Source: Clostridia bacterium
GTDB taxonomy: Bacteria > Bacillota > Clostridia > Christensenellales > Aristaeellaceae
Assembly (NCBI GenBank): GCA_017543905.1
Contig: JAFYFC010000040.1
Location: forward strand, 1-64,000
Length of the DNA: 64,000 nucleotides
Direction: 5' to 3'
Both the position numbers and the translations under genes were made by a program. The notes under the pieces are model-generated. The model was not told where the DNA came from. It ran no database searches and was given only the letters and a program-made list of their open reading frames with translations. This document shows positions 52,901 to 59,487 of the stretch, in pieces. The stretch's first letter is position 1, and each line of letters starts with the position of its first letter.

Positions 52901-54672
52901 AGGGTATCCTCGGTCTGCGCGTCTGTGTCTGTTTCGGTGATGTCAGTGTTTTCAGGTTCTGCTTCGGCTTCAGTGTCTGAAGGCTCTTCGTCCGCAGGTA
53001 CGTCTTGGTCGCCTTCTTTACCAGATGAAGGCTCGGATACGTCTTCCGTCTGAGCGTCCGTATCCTCTGCCGGTTCGGTTATGTCTGTTTCCTGCCCGTC
53101 CGCGTCTCCGCTTTGAACGGCGGCGTCCTCAGGCAGAGTTTCCGTGTCGTCAGTCGGCTCTGCGGCGTCGCCTGTCTGCCCGTCAGTGCCGTCCGCAGGC
53201 TCTGACGCGTCGTCAGACTGCGTCTGAGCCGCTTCACCGTCCCCGGAAGCTTCGTCCGCGGGTACGTCTGCTGCTTCAAGCGGCATATCGGTCGTTTCAG
53301 TGGACTCGCCATCAACATCGCCCGTTTCGTCAGTGTCTGCGGGCTGTTCGGTCGTTTCGGTCTGCTCTGTGTAAGCGTCTGCCGGTTCGTCCTCAGGCTC
53401 GTCGGTATCTGATGCGGCAGTTTCTTTTTCGTCTGCTGCGCCTGTGGTTTCGCTTTCGGTTTCGGACTCTGTCTGCGTATCCTCAAGCGTGTCCGCGGGC
53501 ACTTCCGCATCCACGTCCGCGCCGTCCCCGGCTTCAGAGGTCTGCTCCGTTTCTCCGGAATCGGCGTCAGCAGCTCCGTCGTCCTCCTCGTCCGTCTGCG
53601 CATCGGTTTGTTCGTCTTCGGGGTCGTAAGGCTCCGTCTGCGCGTCTTCGGTTTCATCCGTCTGCTCGTCAGCGGGAACGTCTGTTTCTATAAAAATGAT
53701 AAGTATTTCGGCGAGCGGCGTTTGAGCGTCTTCTTTATATAAGTGCTTCTGCTCGGCAGGCAGCACGGAGAGCGCGGCCTTGAGCGCGCTCACGGCCTCG
53801 TCCGTCATCGGAAAAGCTTCGGCTGCCCTTACATATGCGGTATGGACGCCGTCTGCGTCGGCATACGCGACGTAAAGCCTGTCGTAGGCCTTGCCCGCAT
53901 TCGGACGCGCGAGCGCATACGCGCTGCCCTCACGCGCAGTCTCGGCGAAGTACTCGTCGCCGACTATTTCATTAAACAGCTTAGCGCCGTCTGCAAGCGT
54001 CACATAGCCCTTAGTAAACGATACGCTGTACGCACAGCTTCTTGAATAATCGATCTGCGCGTCGTCTTCCCCGGCATCCGTATAAACCGTTTCAGCCGTT
54101 GCCTCGTCAAGTGCGTCTTCGTCAAGGCCGTCCTCGGGCGTTTCGTCTTCTGCCGAAGGCTCGTCCGATTCGGTATTCTCGGGGTCGTCATCCTGAGGTG
54201 CGGTATACTCTGTATCAGCGCCGTCCTCGGGCAAGACTTCGTCTGCGGCAGCCGTGTCTTCGGCCTCAGACGCTGCTTCCTGGGTTTCGTCCATAGTGCC
54301 GTCAGAAGCATCGGCGTCTGACGGAGTCTCCGCCGGAACTTCGGTCTCCGCTTCGGAATCGGCTTCAGTTGCAGGCTCGTCTTCCTGAGCCGTCTCAGGA
54401 TTATCCTCCGCTTCAGCCGTATCTTCCGCTTCTGAAGCATCTTCCGTTTCTGAAGCATCTTCCGTTTCAGTCGCGTCTGCGTCAGGGGCGGAAATCTCGG
54501 CCTCCTGATCGTCTGCCGCGCCGTCCTGAGCCGGAACGTCTGCTGCTTCCTCTATAGCTTCAAGCAGCACGGCGCTTTCGCTTTCAGTATTGAATTCCGT
54601 CTCATCCGCCACGCTCAGACATGAAAAAATCATGATCAGCGCGAGGAAAAGAGATATAATCCGTTTATTCAT
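43996..54672 (-). CDS. Giant secreted BIG2/Ig-like repeat surface protein with acidic N-terminal region and BspA-like end
   Basis: 3558 residues, the largest gene here. Signal peptide about 1-21. Residues about 25-205 and 330-615 are low-complexity Glu/Asp/Thr/Ala/Gln (strongly acidic, stalk-like), flanking a folded-looking island at about 205-330. From about 630 to 3400 the protein is a chain of Ig-like (BIG2) domains of 80-95 residues with phrases such as VTWSSSDESVASV, GTAVITCQTYNGKTASC and TVTAENG. They follow an A-B-C order repeated about eight times. The last 85 residues carry two BspA-type leucine-rich units (IDSEAFMGNTAIKTVSVP, IGARAFKGCTSLTGI). No LPxTG or membrane anchor is seen, so attachment is unexplained. 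A role in adhesion or surface structure is inferred. Confidence 0.9.
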   Translation of the reverse strand: MNKRIISLFLALIMIFSCLSVADETEFNTESESAVLLEAIEEAADVPAQDGAADDQEAEISAPDADATETEDASETEDASEAEDTAEAEDNPETAQEDEPATEADSEAETEVPAETPSDADASDGTMDETQEAASEAEDTAAADEVLPEDGADTEYTAPQDDDPENTESDEPSAEDETPEDGLDEDALDEATAETVYTDAGEDDAQIDYSRSCAYSVSFTKGYVTLADGAKLFNEIVGDEYFAETAREGSAYALARPNAGKAYDRLYVAYADADGVHTAYVRAAEAFPMTDEAVSALKAALSVLPAEQKHLYKEDAQTPLAEILIIFIETDVPADEQTDETEDAQTEPYDPEDEQTDAQTDEEDDGAADADSGETEQTSEAGDGADVDAEVPADTLEDTQTESETESETTGAADEKETAASDTDEPEDEPADAYTEQTETTEQPADTDETGDVDGESTETTDMPLEAADVPADEASGDGEAAQTQSDDASEPADGTDGQTGDAAEPTDDTETLPEDAAVQSGDADGQETDITEPAEDTDAQTEDVSEPSSGKEGDQDVPADEEPSDTEAEAEPENTDITETDTDAQTEDTLQPSGETGVPAPDDPIVPEEDEGMRDDLLGKSPRLILAPESEKVGVGDTVNLNIYAVAAGGGATGEVVTLTVKDENKAKIENGKFTALVIGEIEIIARTASGLEQEFTIIATSEPLGIELDKTALTLGINADTLLSCTLIGGEGSVSWLTSAPGVAFVDKTGRVTGVSAGTAVITARAYNGLTASCAVSVMSEPNDLILSMDSAEVDEGKTVQIGFSFTGDVYGNVYVQSVSGDGEIEITQSGAGTLDIKGVLSGTVSAVLYVENKTSAQTYTADLTVKVNPAAARIVFSADRSELGIKESIDLAPSVYDGRGNLLSEIPVLTSSNKNVLSVRGTRVTGERTGTAVITAKTANGASAEYTLTVKKAPASLKFDLTALTMSVGEGAQLDAILPADSVSAIAWTTTDSSVVSVDGGALKALKPGTAKIKATAYNGRNATCTVTVYASPVSVAFDKTEYRLSEDEAVQAKLVFTPEGAYSKALYSIDDETVASVDANGTVKALHYGTCTLTATVHSFAEDRDISISADITVVPAVSYIIINPERTVIGRDETIDLLPVAYDRYGNEAETEFTVKSSSVYVIKSAGGTLVRAVGNGTATLTVTAKNGVSAQVKIKGVNAPAKVTLSSTALTLPLGTGAELTYTLTANSTGEVTWSSSDESVASVTDGKITTHAAGTAVITCQTYRANVKASCTVTVKAVPASLAFENEVYTVYENETVLPTLVRTPVDSDETVEYSLICEGGEEVAVLEGASVKGLLSGTAALTARTLNHVTNEYVTASCEIEILPAPVTVDFRGDRTSVGVKETVDLEPVAYDARSNVIETSFTVKSNSGCLKIVDGTKAYGNYNGTATLTLTAANGAKTTRKFTVTAAPAKVTLSKTELSLATGDYAVLTAHTRGTETADVTWISSDESVVLVNESGRLYAVSKGTALVSCTTYNGKTASCTVNVVEFAQQLVLDKAVYELKEGESIKVAASLLPEGSAGTVKYSITDTDAEYEIARVDSDGTVYALVSGKALLTATAHDNVSGAELIASAEINVTPAPMSVEIECRTDIGNRESLKLEPVARDARGNAVETTFTLSTSNRYTVSIKELTVTGGNRGKATVTVTAANGVSASVQFNVMNAPTKLTLNAGSLIMQLGDAYQLAAEIPNAQTGAVTFESSDPEIAIVDENGRIIALKPGKAVITAKTYNNKTAKCEITVTSSPAGMSFSEDTLRVPLNTEMVYSPVFTPEGSSARITYSSSDERIAVVDSASGMINARGVGSCVITASAHSNEYGDLSTSYTLIVSAYATRIDAGYEQLTIGIGESVTLSPRAYDADGNVINTQFTLRTSNRYQASVNGMTVKGTGKGDVKITITAEGGAEYVLKVRVMYAPAKITLPDTLRLSVNESALLTPVFQTNQYGSVRWESEDTSIAAVDENGRVTGVSSGTVRINAITYNNRKASCTLTVTNPPTEISFAQEEYILSENESTETTITFTPEGSYSGIVYSFESDTDAQPVQVGEDGTLYGLTAGTGVLTAKAHDYVTDTDITAVCDVVVIPAATEIRLMQTRTRIGRNEVLDLEPAAFDAQGNQVPMTFKLKSTNNYQLKVDGTTVKGVGNGTYTVTVTAENGISTKVKITIVNAPTKVELNAASVSIPLNNTYTLKATSNNVADASVTWTSSDESVAAVNPDGVVSATGLGSARITVTTYNGKTAVCEVNVLPEAESVSFEETELTVGVGGTKTIAANVPEGTAANVVYASRNPYIATVDAATGKVTGVKAGVTSIIATIKNESTGKYYTARCSVTVCPVPAYIELKLDRRTIGVNETLYLAPEVFDASGALTGSDFTYTSSNRYAITVSEDGHINGRNTGTANITITAYNGVKLVVKFTCVKAPASVKLNETWITMSECDTRLVEYTLPYGSAGSVTFASDNEEVVKISSDGLLTAVNPGTTNITCTAYNGKSASCVVSVVYEPDGIALTEDTLSLGEGAQYTVKGILNEGHLGVITYASSNEEVASVNASSGLITALKTGEAVISAHTVNRKTGEEYLDTLTLTVTPAPVTLKILTERASIGKGETITLEIAAFDAEGNETSGVCTLKSSSTYTIKTNGLDIYGAGVGIATITVTAYNGVKITKAIRVVAAPTAITLSAASCSVTVGDTGYRPAYTLKAANAVSDITWTSEDEAVAKVDASGLITGISYGTVKVKAETYNGKSATITVNVYNMPQSVTLSTHELTLGAGQTASLTHSFEDTYYSRVTYYSDNADVISTTVDGLLTAKAPGSANVYVETPSGVRDVCALTVVPAPDKASFVPASITIGIGQVLDTTELLQLPAGTQTEVTYKVESTAVLTNLGEGTVRGRVAGTTRVRATTHNGVTALLTVKVVNAPGSFTLAKSVETVHEGDEFVISPVLPKNTAAEISYTVDNTDVVTVAADGSAHAVAAGIATIKAASHNGKSASITIRVYKHVDGVSLSAAEASIVHYDTLQLTSTVTPDDVYDASVIWTSSDPEKVSVSETGLLTALNITGSPVTVTATTVDGALQASCLVSVTPVRVAGVSLDKTDTALEKGRSFDINAAVAPDNADDKRISWQSSNPGAVTVDENGTVTAVSDTGEAVITCTSTDGGFTASIKVTATKVHLLSVIPGETSLALISRDETNLTYTAEPADADIASVSWRVSNPAVVSVTQNGCLTALGEGSAVVYATVTDTFGTSFTCETSVTVTPIRVTGIEAEKTNITLRTGKTASLAYAIEPLNADNTKVSWKLGSTGVVTLTETASGAQVKAGSKSGSVTATVTTADGGFTAEYMISVVEALELSAQANLNINTTGNDIIWTLDADNVIGDLAYVISVKRDGAQILSADAYDPARGLVVNAASAGVYELNVTITDEDGETVSAASSVSVSDYLTYSQGGIDYTYVIKNVQGVYGASVKLAQCPDSTLNIKVPETMNGAPVVRIDSEAFMGNTAIKTVSVPYSVKEIGARAFKGCTSLTGITAY

Positions 54673-54713
54673 ATAAAAACCTCCAAAGGCAGTTCTAATA
54701 CCTATACGTATGT

Positions 54714-54742
54714 ATTATAGCACGCCTGCTTTGTCAAATCAA
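54714..54742 (-). promoter_or_regulatory. Promoter of the giant surface-protein gene
   Basis: TTGATT (54737-54742), 17-base spacer, TATAAT (54714-54719) on the minus strand; GGAGG precedes the ATG. A second hexamer TTGACA overlaps the spacer but is only 12 bases from the -10. Confidence 0.7.
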
Positions 54743-54851
54743 GTTATTACCCATATTGTCGATATTTTGGAACCTATTATAAATGTATTTGTAATATAAT
54801 ATTCATATTCAGTATATAAAATGACATCATTAAAGGCAAAGGAGCTCTGAT

Positions 54852-55979
54852 ATGTACATTTCAAAGCATGACTCGCTGAGTTTGTTCGAGTTTTTCGCGT
54901 CCCTGCAGGAGGAGGGCGAAATGCTTACGCCGCGTCAGACCGAGCTTGCATATGCGGTGATTTCACAAATCGAGCTTTCGGTTCAGAGCCTGCACGAGCG
55001 TCTGATAAGCGAGATACCCGGCGTCAAAACGTTCGGCGGACGCACGCTGTACGTCGGCAGCGAACGGCATTTTCCGCGCGGCTGCATTTCGTGTCTTAAA
55101 GGCACGGGGCTGGGCGCGATACGCAAAAGCAACCGCTGCAACGCGGCATGCCCCTTTTGCTACGATTACGGCGTGCTCGACCAGATCCCGCCCATAGGCG
55201 AAGGAATGTGGGAAATCGGTGGCACAAAATACCGTGAGGAGGACCTGGAGCTGCTGTTGAAGATTCAAAAAAGGCCCAGCGGCGTCGCTTACGTATATCT
55301 TGAGCCCTTTACAGAGATAGAGAAATATTATTCGTTTATAAAGAAGGTCCATTCCTTCGGCATATATCAGCATTTATATACAAACGGCATAAACGCGCAT
55401 AAAGACGAGCTCAAGGCGCTGGGCGAGGCCGGTCTTGACGAAATACGCTTTAATCTCGGCGCGAGCATGTGCGCGGACAGGGTGATAGAAAACATACGCG
55501 CCGCCAAGGATTACATTCCCATGGTGGGCATCGAAACGCCTATGACCGAGGATTTCCATGCGCGTTTTATCGAAAAAAAGGATTACATACTCTCTACCGG
55601 ACTGGATTTCATAAACCTTGCGGAGCTGCACCTGAATCCTAACAATCTGGAAAACTACATAGGCGAAAATATGTATATGTACCGCCACGGCTATGTATCC
55701 CCTATCGCAAGCCGCGTGCTGACGCTAAGGACGATGAAGCTTGCGGCGGAAGAAAACTGGGCCTGCACCGTGCACGACTGTTCGAACCGCACGAAATTTG
55801 CACGCGACATTAATCTTAAAGCAAAGGAAGGCGCATGGTTCGGCGCAAGCGCGTACGGCTGCGAATTCGAGGAGATACCTTTCGCAGCGTTTTTGCCGGT
55901 GCTTTCCGACGACAGCTTCAGCTTTCTGCGCGAGGAGCCGCTGCCCGAGGGCTGGAGGCTGGGCGATATCGTCGTGTAA
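54852..55979 (+). CDS. Radical SAM enzyme of unknown specificity
   Basis: 375 residues; AGGAG lies 7 bases before the ATG. The [4Fe-4S]-SAM motif is C96-x3-C100-x2-C103 in NRCNAACPFCYDYG. A Cys pair just before it (RGCISC, Cys78/Cys81) and later Cys (TVHDCSN, AYGCEFEE) might bind an auxiliary cluster. The TIM-barrel strands VYLEPFTE, LYTNGINA, IRFNLGAS and VGIETPMT are recognisable. The first 75 residues are helical and unlike common families. No substrate gene, peptide precursor or partner is adjacent; the giant protein gene is divergent upstream and guaB lies downstream with its own promoter. Function unknown. Confidence 0.85.
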   Translation: MYISKHDSLSLFEFFASLQEEGEMLTPRQTELAYAVISQIELSVQSLHERLISEIPGVKTFGGRTLYVGSERHFPRGCISCLKGTGLGAIRKSNRCNAACPFCYDYGVLDQIPPIGEGMWEIGGTKYREEDLELLLKIQKRPSGVAYVYLEPFTEIEKYYSFIKKVHSFGIYQHLYTNGINAHKDELKALGEAGLDEIRFNLGASMCADRVIENIRAAKDYIPMVGIETPMTEDFHARFIEKKDYILSTGLDFINLAELHLNPNNLENYIGENMYMYRHGYVSPIASRVLTLRTMKLAAEENWACTVHDCSNRTKFARDINLKAKEGAWFGASAYGCEFEEIPFAAFLPVLSDDSFSFLREEPLPEGWRLGDIVV

Positions 55980-56037
55980 GCACGCCGCTTCGCGCACGCG
56001 CAATTGCAAAGACTGTGTTGAGTTTTTTGCAATGTGA

Positions 56038-56066
56038 TTGACACGCGTCTGGCAAAGGTGTATATT
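56038..56066 (+). promoter_or_regulatory. Near-consensus promoter of guaB
   Basis: TTGACA (56038-56043), 17-base spacer, TATATT (56061-56066); GGGAGGAG follows about 17 bases later. No guanine riboswitch is visible in the short leader. Confidence 0.8.
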
Positions 56067-56096
56067 TGTTCGCAATAATTTTAGGGAGGAGCTTAT

Positions 56097-57605
56097 ATGG
56101 CACACTACTATAACGAGCCCTGTCATACCTTCAACGAGTACCTGCTCATACCGGGGTATACGGGCGAGGATTGCATCCCGTCTAACGTTTGCTTGAAAAC
56201 TCCGCTTACCAAATACCGTCCGGGCAGCGAAGAGAGCGCTTTTTCGCTGAACATACCGCTCGTATCCGCAATAATGCAGTCCGTTTCCGACGACCGGCTC
56301 GCGATCGCGCTGGCAAAGGAAGGCGGACTTTCGTTTATATACGGCGCACAGACCATCGAAAGCCAGGCAAACATGGTGCAGCGCGTCAAGAGCTACAAGG
56401 CCGGCTTCGTGGTGTCCGCCTCTAATCTCAGACCCACCGACACGCTGCGCGACGTGCTCGCGCTCAAGGAGAAAAACGGCTTTTCGACCATAGCCATAAC
56501 GGACGACGGCAGCGCGAACGGAAAGCTGCTGGGCATAGTTACCAGCCGCGATTACAGAGTATCCCGCATGAACGGCGACGAAGCCGTAGCCACGTTCATG
56601 ACGCCTCTGGACAAGCTCGTAACCGCGCCCGACAGCGTTACTCTCAAGGAAGCCAACGACATAATCTGGGAGCACAAGGTAAATTCACTGCCTATAGTCG
56701 ACAACGAAGGCAGGCTTAAATACTTCGTTTTCAGAAAGGATTACGCCTCTCACAAGGAAAACCCGCTCGAGCTGCTTGACGCAAACAAGCGCTTTATAGT
56801 CGGAGCGGGCGTCAACACCCGCGATTACAAAGAGCGCATACCTGCGCTGCTCGACGCCGGCGCCGACGTACTGTGCATAGACTCCTCCGAGGGCTATACC
56901 TGCTGGCAGGCGCAGACGCTCAAATGGGTACGCGACAACTACGGCGACAGCGTCAAAATCGGCGCGGGCAACGTGGTCGACAAGGACGGCTTCCGTTTTC
57001 TGGCAGAAGCCGGCGCGGACTTCGTAAAAGTCGGCATCGGCGGCGGCTCCATCTGCATAACCCGTGAAACCAAGGGCATCGGCCGCGGACAGGCGACCGC
57101 AGTCATCGAGGTGGCAGCGGAGCGCGACAAATACTTCGAGGAAACCGGCATATACGTGCCCATCTGCTCGGACGGCGGCATCGTATACGATTATCACATG
57201 ACGCTTGCGCTGGCTATGGGCGCAGACTTCCTGATGCTCGGGCGCTACTTCGCACGCTTCGACGAAAGCCCCGGCGCAAAGGTCATGGTGAACGGTGCAT
57301 ACGTCAAGGAATACTGGGGCGAGGGCTCGAACCGCGCTCGCAACTGGCAAAGATACGATCTGGGCGGCGCAGGTAAATTGAGCTTCGAAGAAGGCGTGGA
57401 CAGCTACGTCACTTATGCGGGCTCGCTGCACGACAACGTGGAAATCAGCCTGTATAAGGTAAAAAGCACCATGTGCAACTGCGGCGTAAAGACGATAGCA
57501 GACCTGCACCGCGACGCAAGGCTGACGCTGGTGTCCCCCACGTCGATAGTCGAGGGCGGCTATCACGATGTAACGCTGCATACGAACGCAACCGCGATGA
57601 AATAG
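56097..57605 (+). CDS. guaB: IMP dehydrogenase
   Basis: 502 residues. It oxidises IMP to XMP with NAD+, the first committed step to guanine nucleotides. A TIM barrel is split by two CBS domains at about 105-225 ([36 protein letters not shown]). The catalytic loop is [21 protein letters not shown], with Cys in GSICITR. The phosphate-binding SDGGI and the mobile flap around [11 protein letters not shown] (the usual Arg-Tyr pair) are present. The form, slightly longer than E. coli GuaB and ending in a CNCG-containing tail, is the one I associate with clostridia. Single-gene unit with promoter and terminator. Confidence 0.96.
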   Translation: MAHYYNEPCHTFNEYLLIPGYTGEDCIPSNVCLKTPLTKYRPGSEESAFSLNIPLVSAIMQSVSDDRLAIALAKEGGLSFIYGAQTIESQANMVQRVKSYKAGFVVSASNLRPTDTLRDVLALKEKNGFSTIAITDDGSANGKLLGIVTSRDYRVSRMNGDEAVATFMTPLDKLVTAPDSVTLKEANDIIWEHKVNSLPIVDNEGRLKYFVFRKDYASHKENPLELLDANKRFIVGAGVNTRDYKERIPALLDAGADVLCIDSSEGYTCWQAQTLKWVRDNYGDSVKIGAGNVVDKDGFRFLAEAGADFVKVGIGGGSICITRETKGIGRGQATAVIEVAAERDKYFEETGIYVPICSDGGIVYDYHMTLALAMGADFLMLGRYFARFDESPGAKVMVNGAYVKEYWGEGSNRARNWQRYDLGGAGKLSFEEGVDSYVTYAGSLHDNVEISLYKVKSTMCNCGVKTIADLHRDARLTLVSPTSIVEGGYHDVTLHTNATAMK

Positions 57606-57632
57606 CACAAATCAGGCATATTCATAAATTGA

Positions 57633-57664
57633 GGGCTGCCGCAGATACGCGGCAGCCCTATTTG
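57633..57664 (+). terminator. Terminator of guaB
   Basis: Perfect 11-bp stem AGGGCTGCCGC (57633-57643) with GCGGCAGCCCT (57650-57660), loop AGATAC, then ATTT. Confidence 0.8.
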
Positions 57665-57694
57665 TATGCCCGCCTGTATTCAGGCGGGCATACA
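57665..57694 (-). terminator. Terminator of the hydrogenase operon
   Basis: Perfect 13-bp stem (57665-57677 with 57682-57694, GTATGCCCGCCTG/CAGGCGGGCATAC) with a TATT loop, 6 bases after the hydA stop. The minus-strand tail is AAATAGGG, so it may rely on stem strength; it abuts the guaB terminator in a back-to-back arrangement. Confidence 0.65.
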
Positions 57695-57700
57695 TGCTTG

Positions 57701-59470
57701 TCAGTTGTATACTTCGCGTTTTACGTAATGAGTGTGCAGCAGCTCGTGCGCCAGATGGCTGTTGGGCTTGCCGAAATACTCGTCGTACAGCTTCTGTATG
57801 GCCGGCAGGTCGTGAGACTTGCGGACCGGCTTCGCGGCGTCCTCGTCGTAGAGCGCCTTTGCGCGCAGACCCTTCACGTCCACGTCCTCGCGTACGATGG
57901 GAGAAACGATCGGCTGACCGCCGCCGTTCACGCAGCCGCCCGGGCAGCCCATGATCTCAATGAAGGTGTAGCTCTTCTCTCCCGCCTTGACCGCGTCGAG
58001 CAGACGCGCCGCAGCGCCGGTCGAAGAAGCGACTGCGACCTTGACCTCGAGGCCCTTCAGGTTGTAGCTGGCTTCCTTCACGCCCTCGAAGCCGCGCACG
58101 TCGACGAAATCGAGCTTTTCGAGCTTTTCGCCCGTGATCGCCTCGTAGGCGGTACGCAGAGCCGCTTCCATAACGCCGCCGGTTACGCCGAATATGACCG
58201 CCGCACCGGAGGAATCGCCGAGCATTTCGTCGAAGTCCTCGTCAGGCAGAGCGTTGAAGTTAATGCCCGCGATCTTTATCATGCGCGCAAGCTCGCGCGT
58301 GGTGATAACGATGTCGACGTCGCTTATGCCGTTGTGGCCAAGCTCCGGACGCTTGCATTCGAACTTCTTGGCTGTGCAGGGCATTACCGAAACCACGACT
58401 ATGTCGTGCGGATCGATGCCGTTTTTCTCAGCGAAGTAGCTCTTTATGACAGCGCCTTCCATCTCGTGAGGAGATTTGCAGGTGGAGAGGTTGGGTATGA
58501 AATCGGGATAGTAGGTCTCGCAGAACTTGATCCAGCCGGGCGAGCAGGAGGTGATCATCGGCAGCACGCCGCCGTTCTGCACGCGGGCGATAAGCTCGTT
58601 CGCCTCTTCCATGATGGTAAGGTCGGCGGCGAAATCGGTGTCGAATACCTTGCTGAAGCCCAGCCTTCTGAGCGCGGCGGCCATCTTGTGGGTGACGGAC
58701 GTGCCCATGGGGATGCCGAATTCCTCGCCTAATGCGGCGCGCACGGCGGGCGCCGGCTGCACGACCACGTATTTCTTGGGATCGGCCAGAGCCTCGAATA
58801 CTTCCTTGGTGTTGTCACGCTCGGTGAGCGCGCCGGTCGGGCAAACCGCGATGCACTGGCCGCAGTTCACGCAGCCGGTCTCCGCAAGGCCCTGATTCCA
58901 CGCGGGCAGTATCTGCGTTTTGAAGCCGCGCGCCACGGGGCCGATAACGCCCACATGCTGCACCTTCTCGCACACCGCGACGCAGCGGCGGCACAGCACG
59001 CACTTGGCGTTGTTTCTAACTATCGCAAGAGAGGAGTTGTCGACGTTCGTTTCCGTCATCGCGCCCGCAAAGCGGTTTTCGTCCTCTACGCCGTACTCGC
59101 GGCACAGCGCCTGCAATTCGCAGTTGGTGCTGCGTACGCAGGAGAGGCACTTTTTGTCATGGTTTGAAAGCAGCAGCTCGAGGTTGACCCTGCGCGCCTT
59201 GCGGATAGCGGGAGTGTTGGTTTTTACCTCGCACACCTCGCCGGTCACGCGATCTCTCGGCAGCGAATCCACGGGATATACGCAGGCAGCCTGCAGCGCG
59301 CGTCCGCCCGCCTCTACGACGCACATACGGCACGCGCCGATTTCGTTTATGTCCTTCATGTAGCAAAGCGTGGGGATTTTGATGCCCGCCTGCTTTGCCG
59401 CCTGAAGCACGGTGGTTCCCTGCGGAACGCTTACGGGAACGCCGTCTATTTTAAAGCTTATCATATTCAT
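57701..59470 (-). CDS. hydA: [FeFe] hydrogenase catalytic subunit (HydA/HndD type)
   Basis: 589 residues. An N-terminal [2Fe-2S] domain has CYMKDINEIGACRMC-type ligands (about 36-51). A His-Cys3 [4Fe-4S] site follows (HDKKCLSCVRSTNC), then two [4Fe-4S] ferredoxin motifs (CVLCRRCVAVC, CVNCGQCIAVCP). The H-cluster domain shows all three signatures: TSCSPGW, MPCTAKKFE and MGCPGGCVNGGGQP, plus a C-terminal small-subunit region. All ligands are present. The layout is that of the trimeric/tetrameric bifurcating or NADP-reducing hydrogenases. Maturases HydEFG are not in the window. Confidence 0.96.
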   Translation of the reverse strand: MNMISFKIDGVPVSVPQGTTVLQAAKQAGIKIPTLCYMKDINEIGACRMCVVEAGGRALQAACVYPVDSLPRDRVTGEVCEVKTNTPAIRKARRVNLELLLSNHDKKCLSCVRSTNCELQALCREYGVEDENRFAGAMTETNVDNSSLAIVRNNAKCVLCRRCVAVCEKVQHVGVIGPVARGFKTQILPAWNQGLAETGCVNCGQCIAVCPTGALTERDNTKEVFEALADPKKYVVVQPAPAVRAALGEEFGIPMGTSVTHKMAAALRRLGFSKVFDTDFAADLTIMEEANELIARVQNGGVLPMITSCSPGWIKFCETYYPDFIPNLSTCKSPHEMEGAVIKSYFAEKNGIDPHDIVVVSVMPCTAKKFECKRPELGHNGISDVDIVITTRELARMIKIAGINFNALPDEDFDEMLGDSSGAAVIFGVTGGVMEAALRTAYEAITGEKLEKLDFVDVRGFEGVKEASYNLKGLEVKVAVASSTGAAARLLDAVKAGEKSYTFIEIMGCPGGCVNGGGQPIVSPIVREDVDVKGLRAKALYDEDAAKPVRKSHDLPAIQKLYDEYFGKPNSHLAHELLHTHYVKREVYN

Positions 59471-59487
59471 GTGGCTTCCTCCTTATA

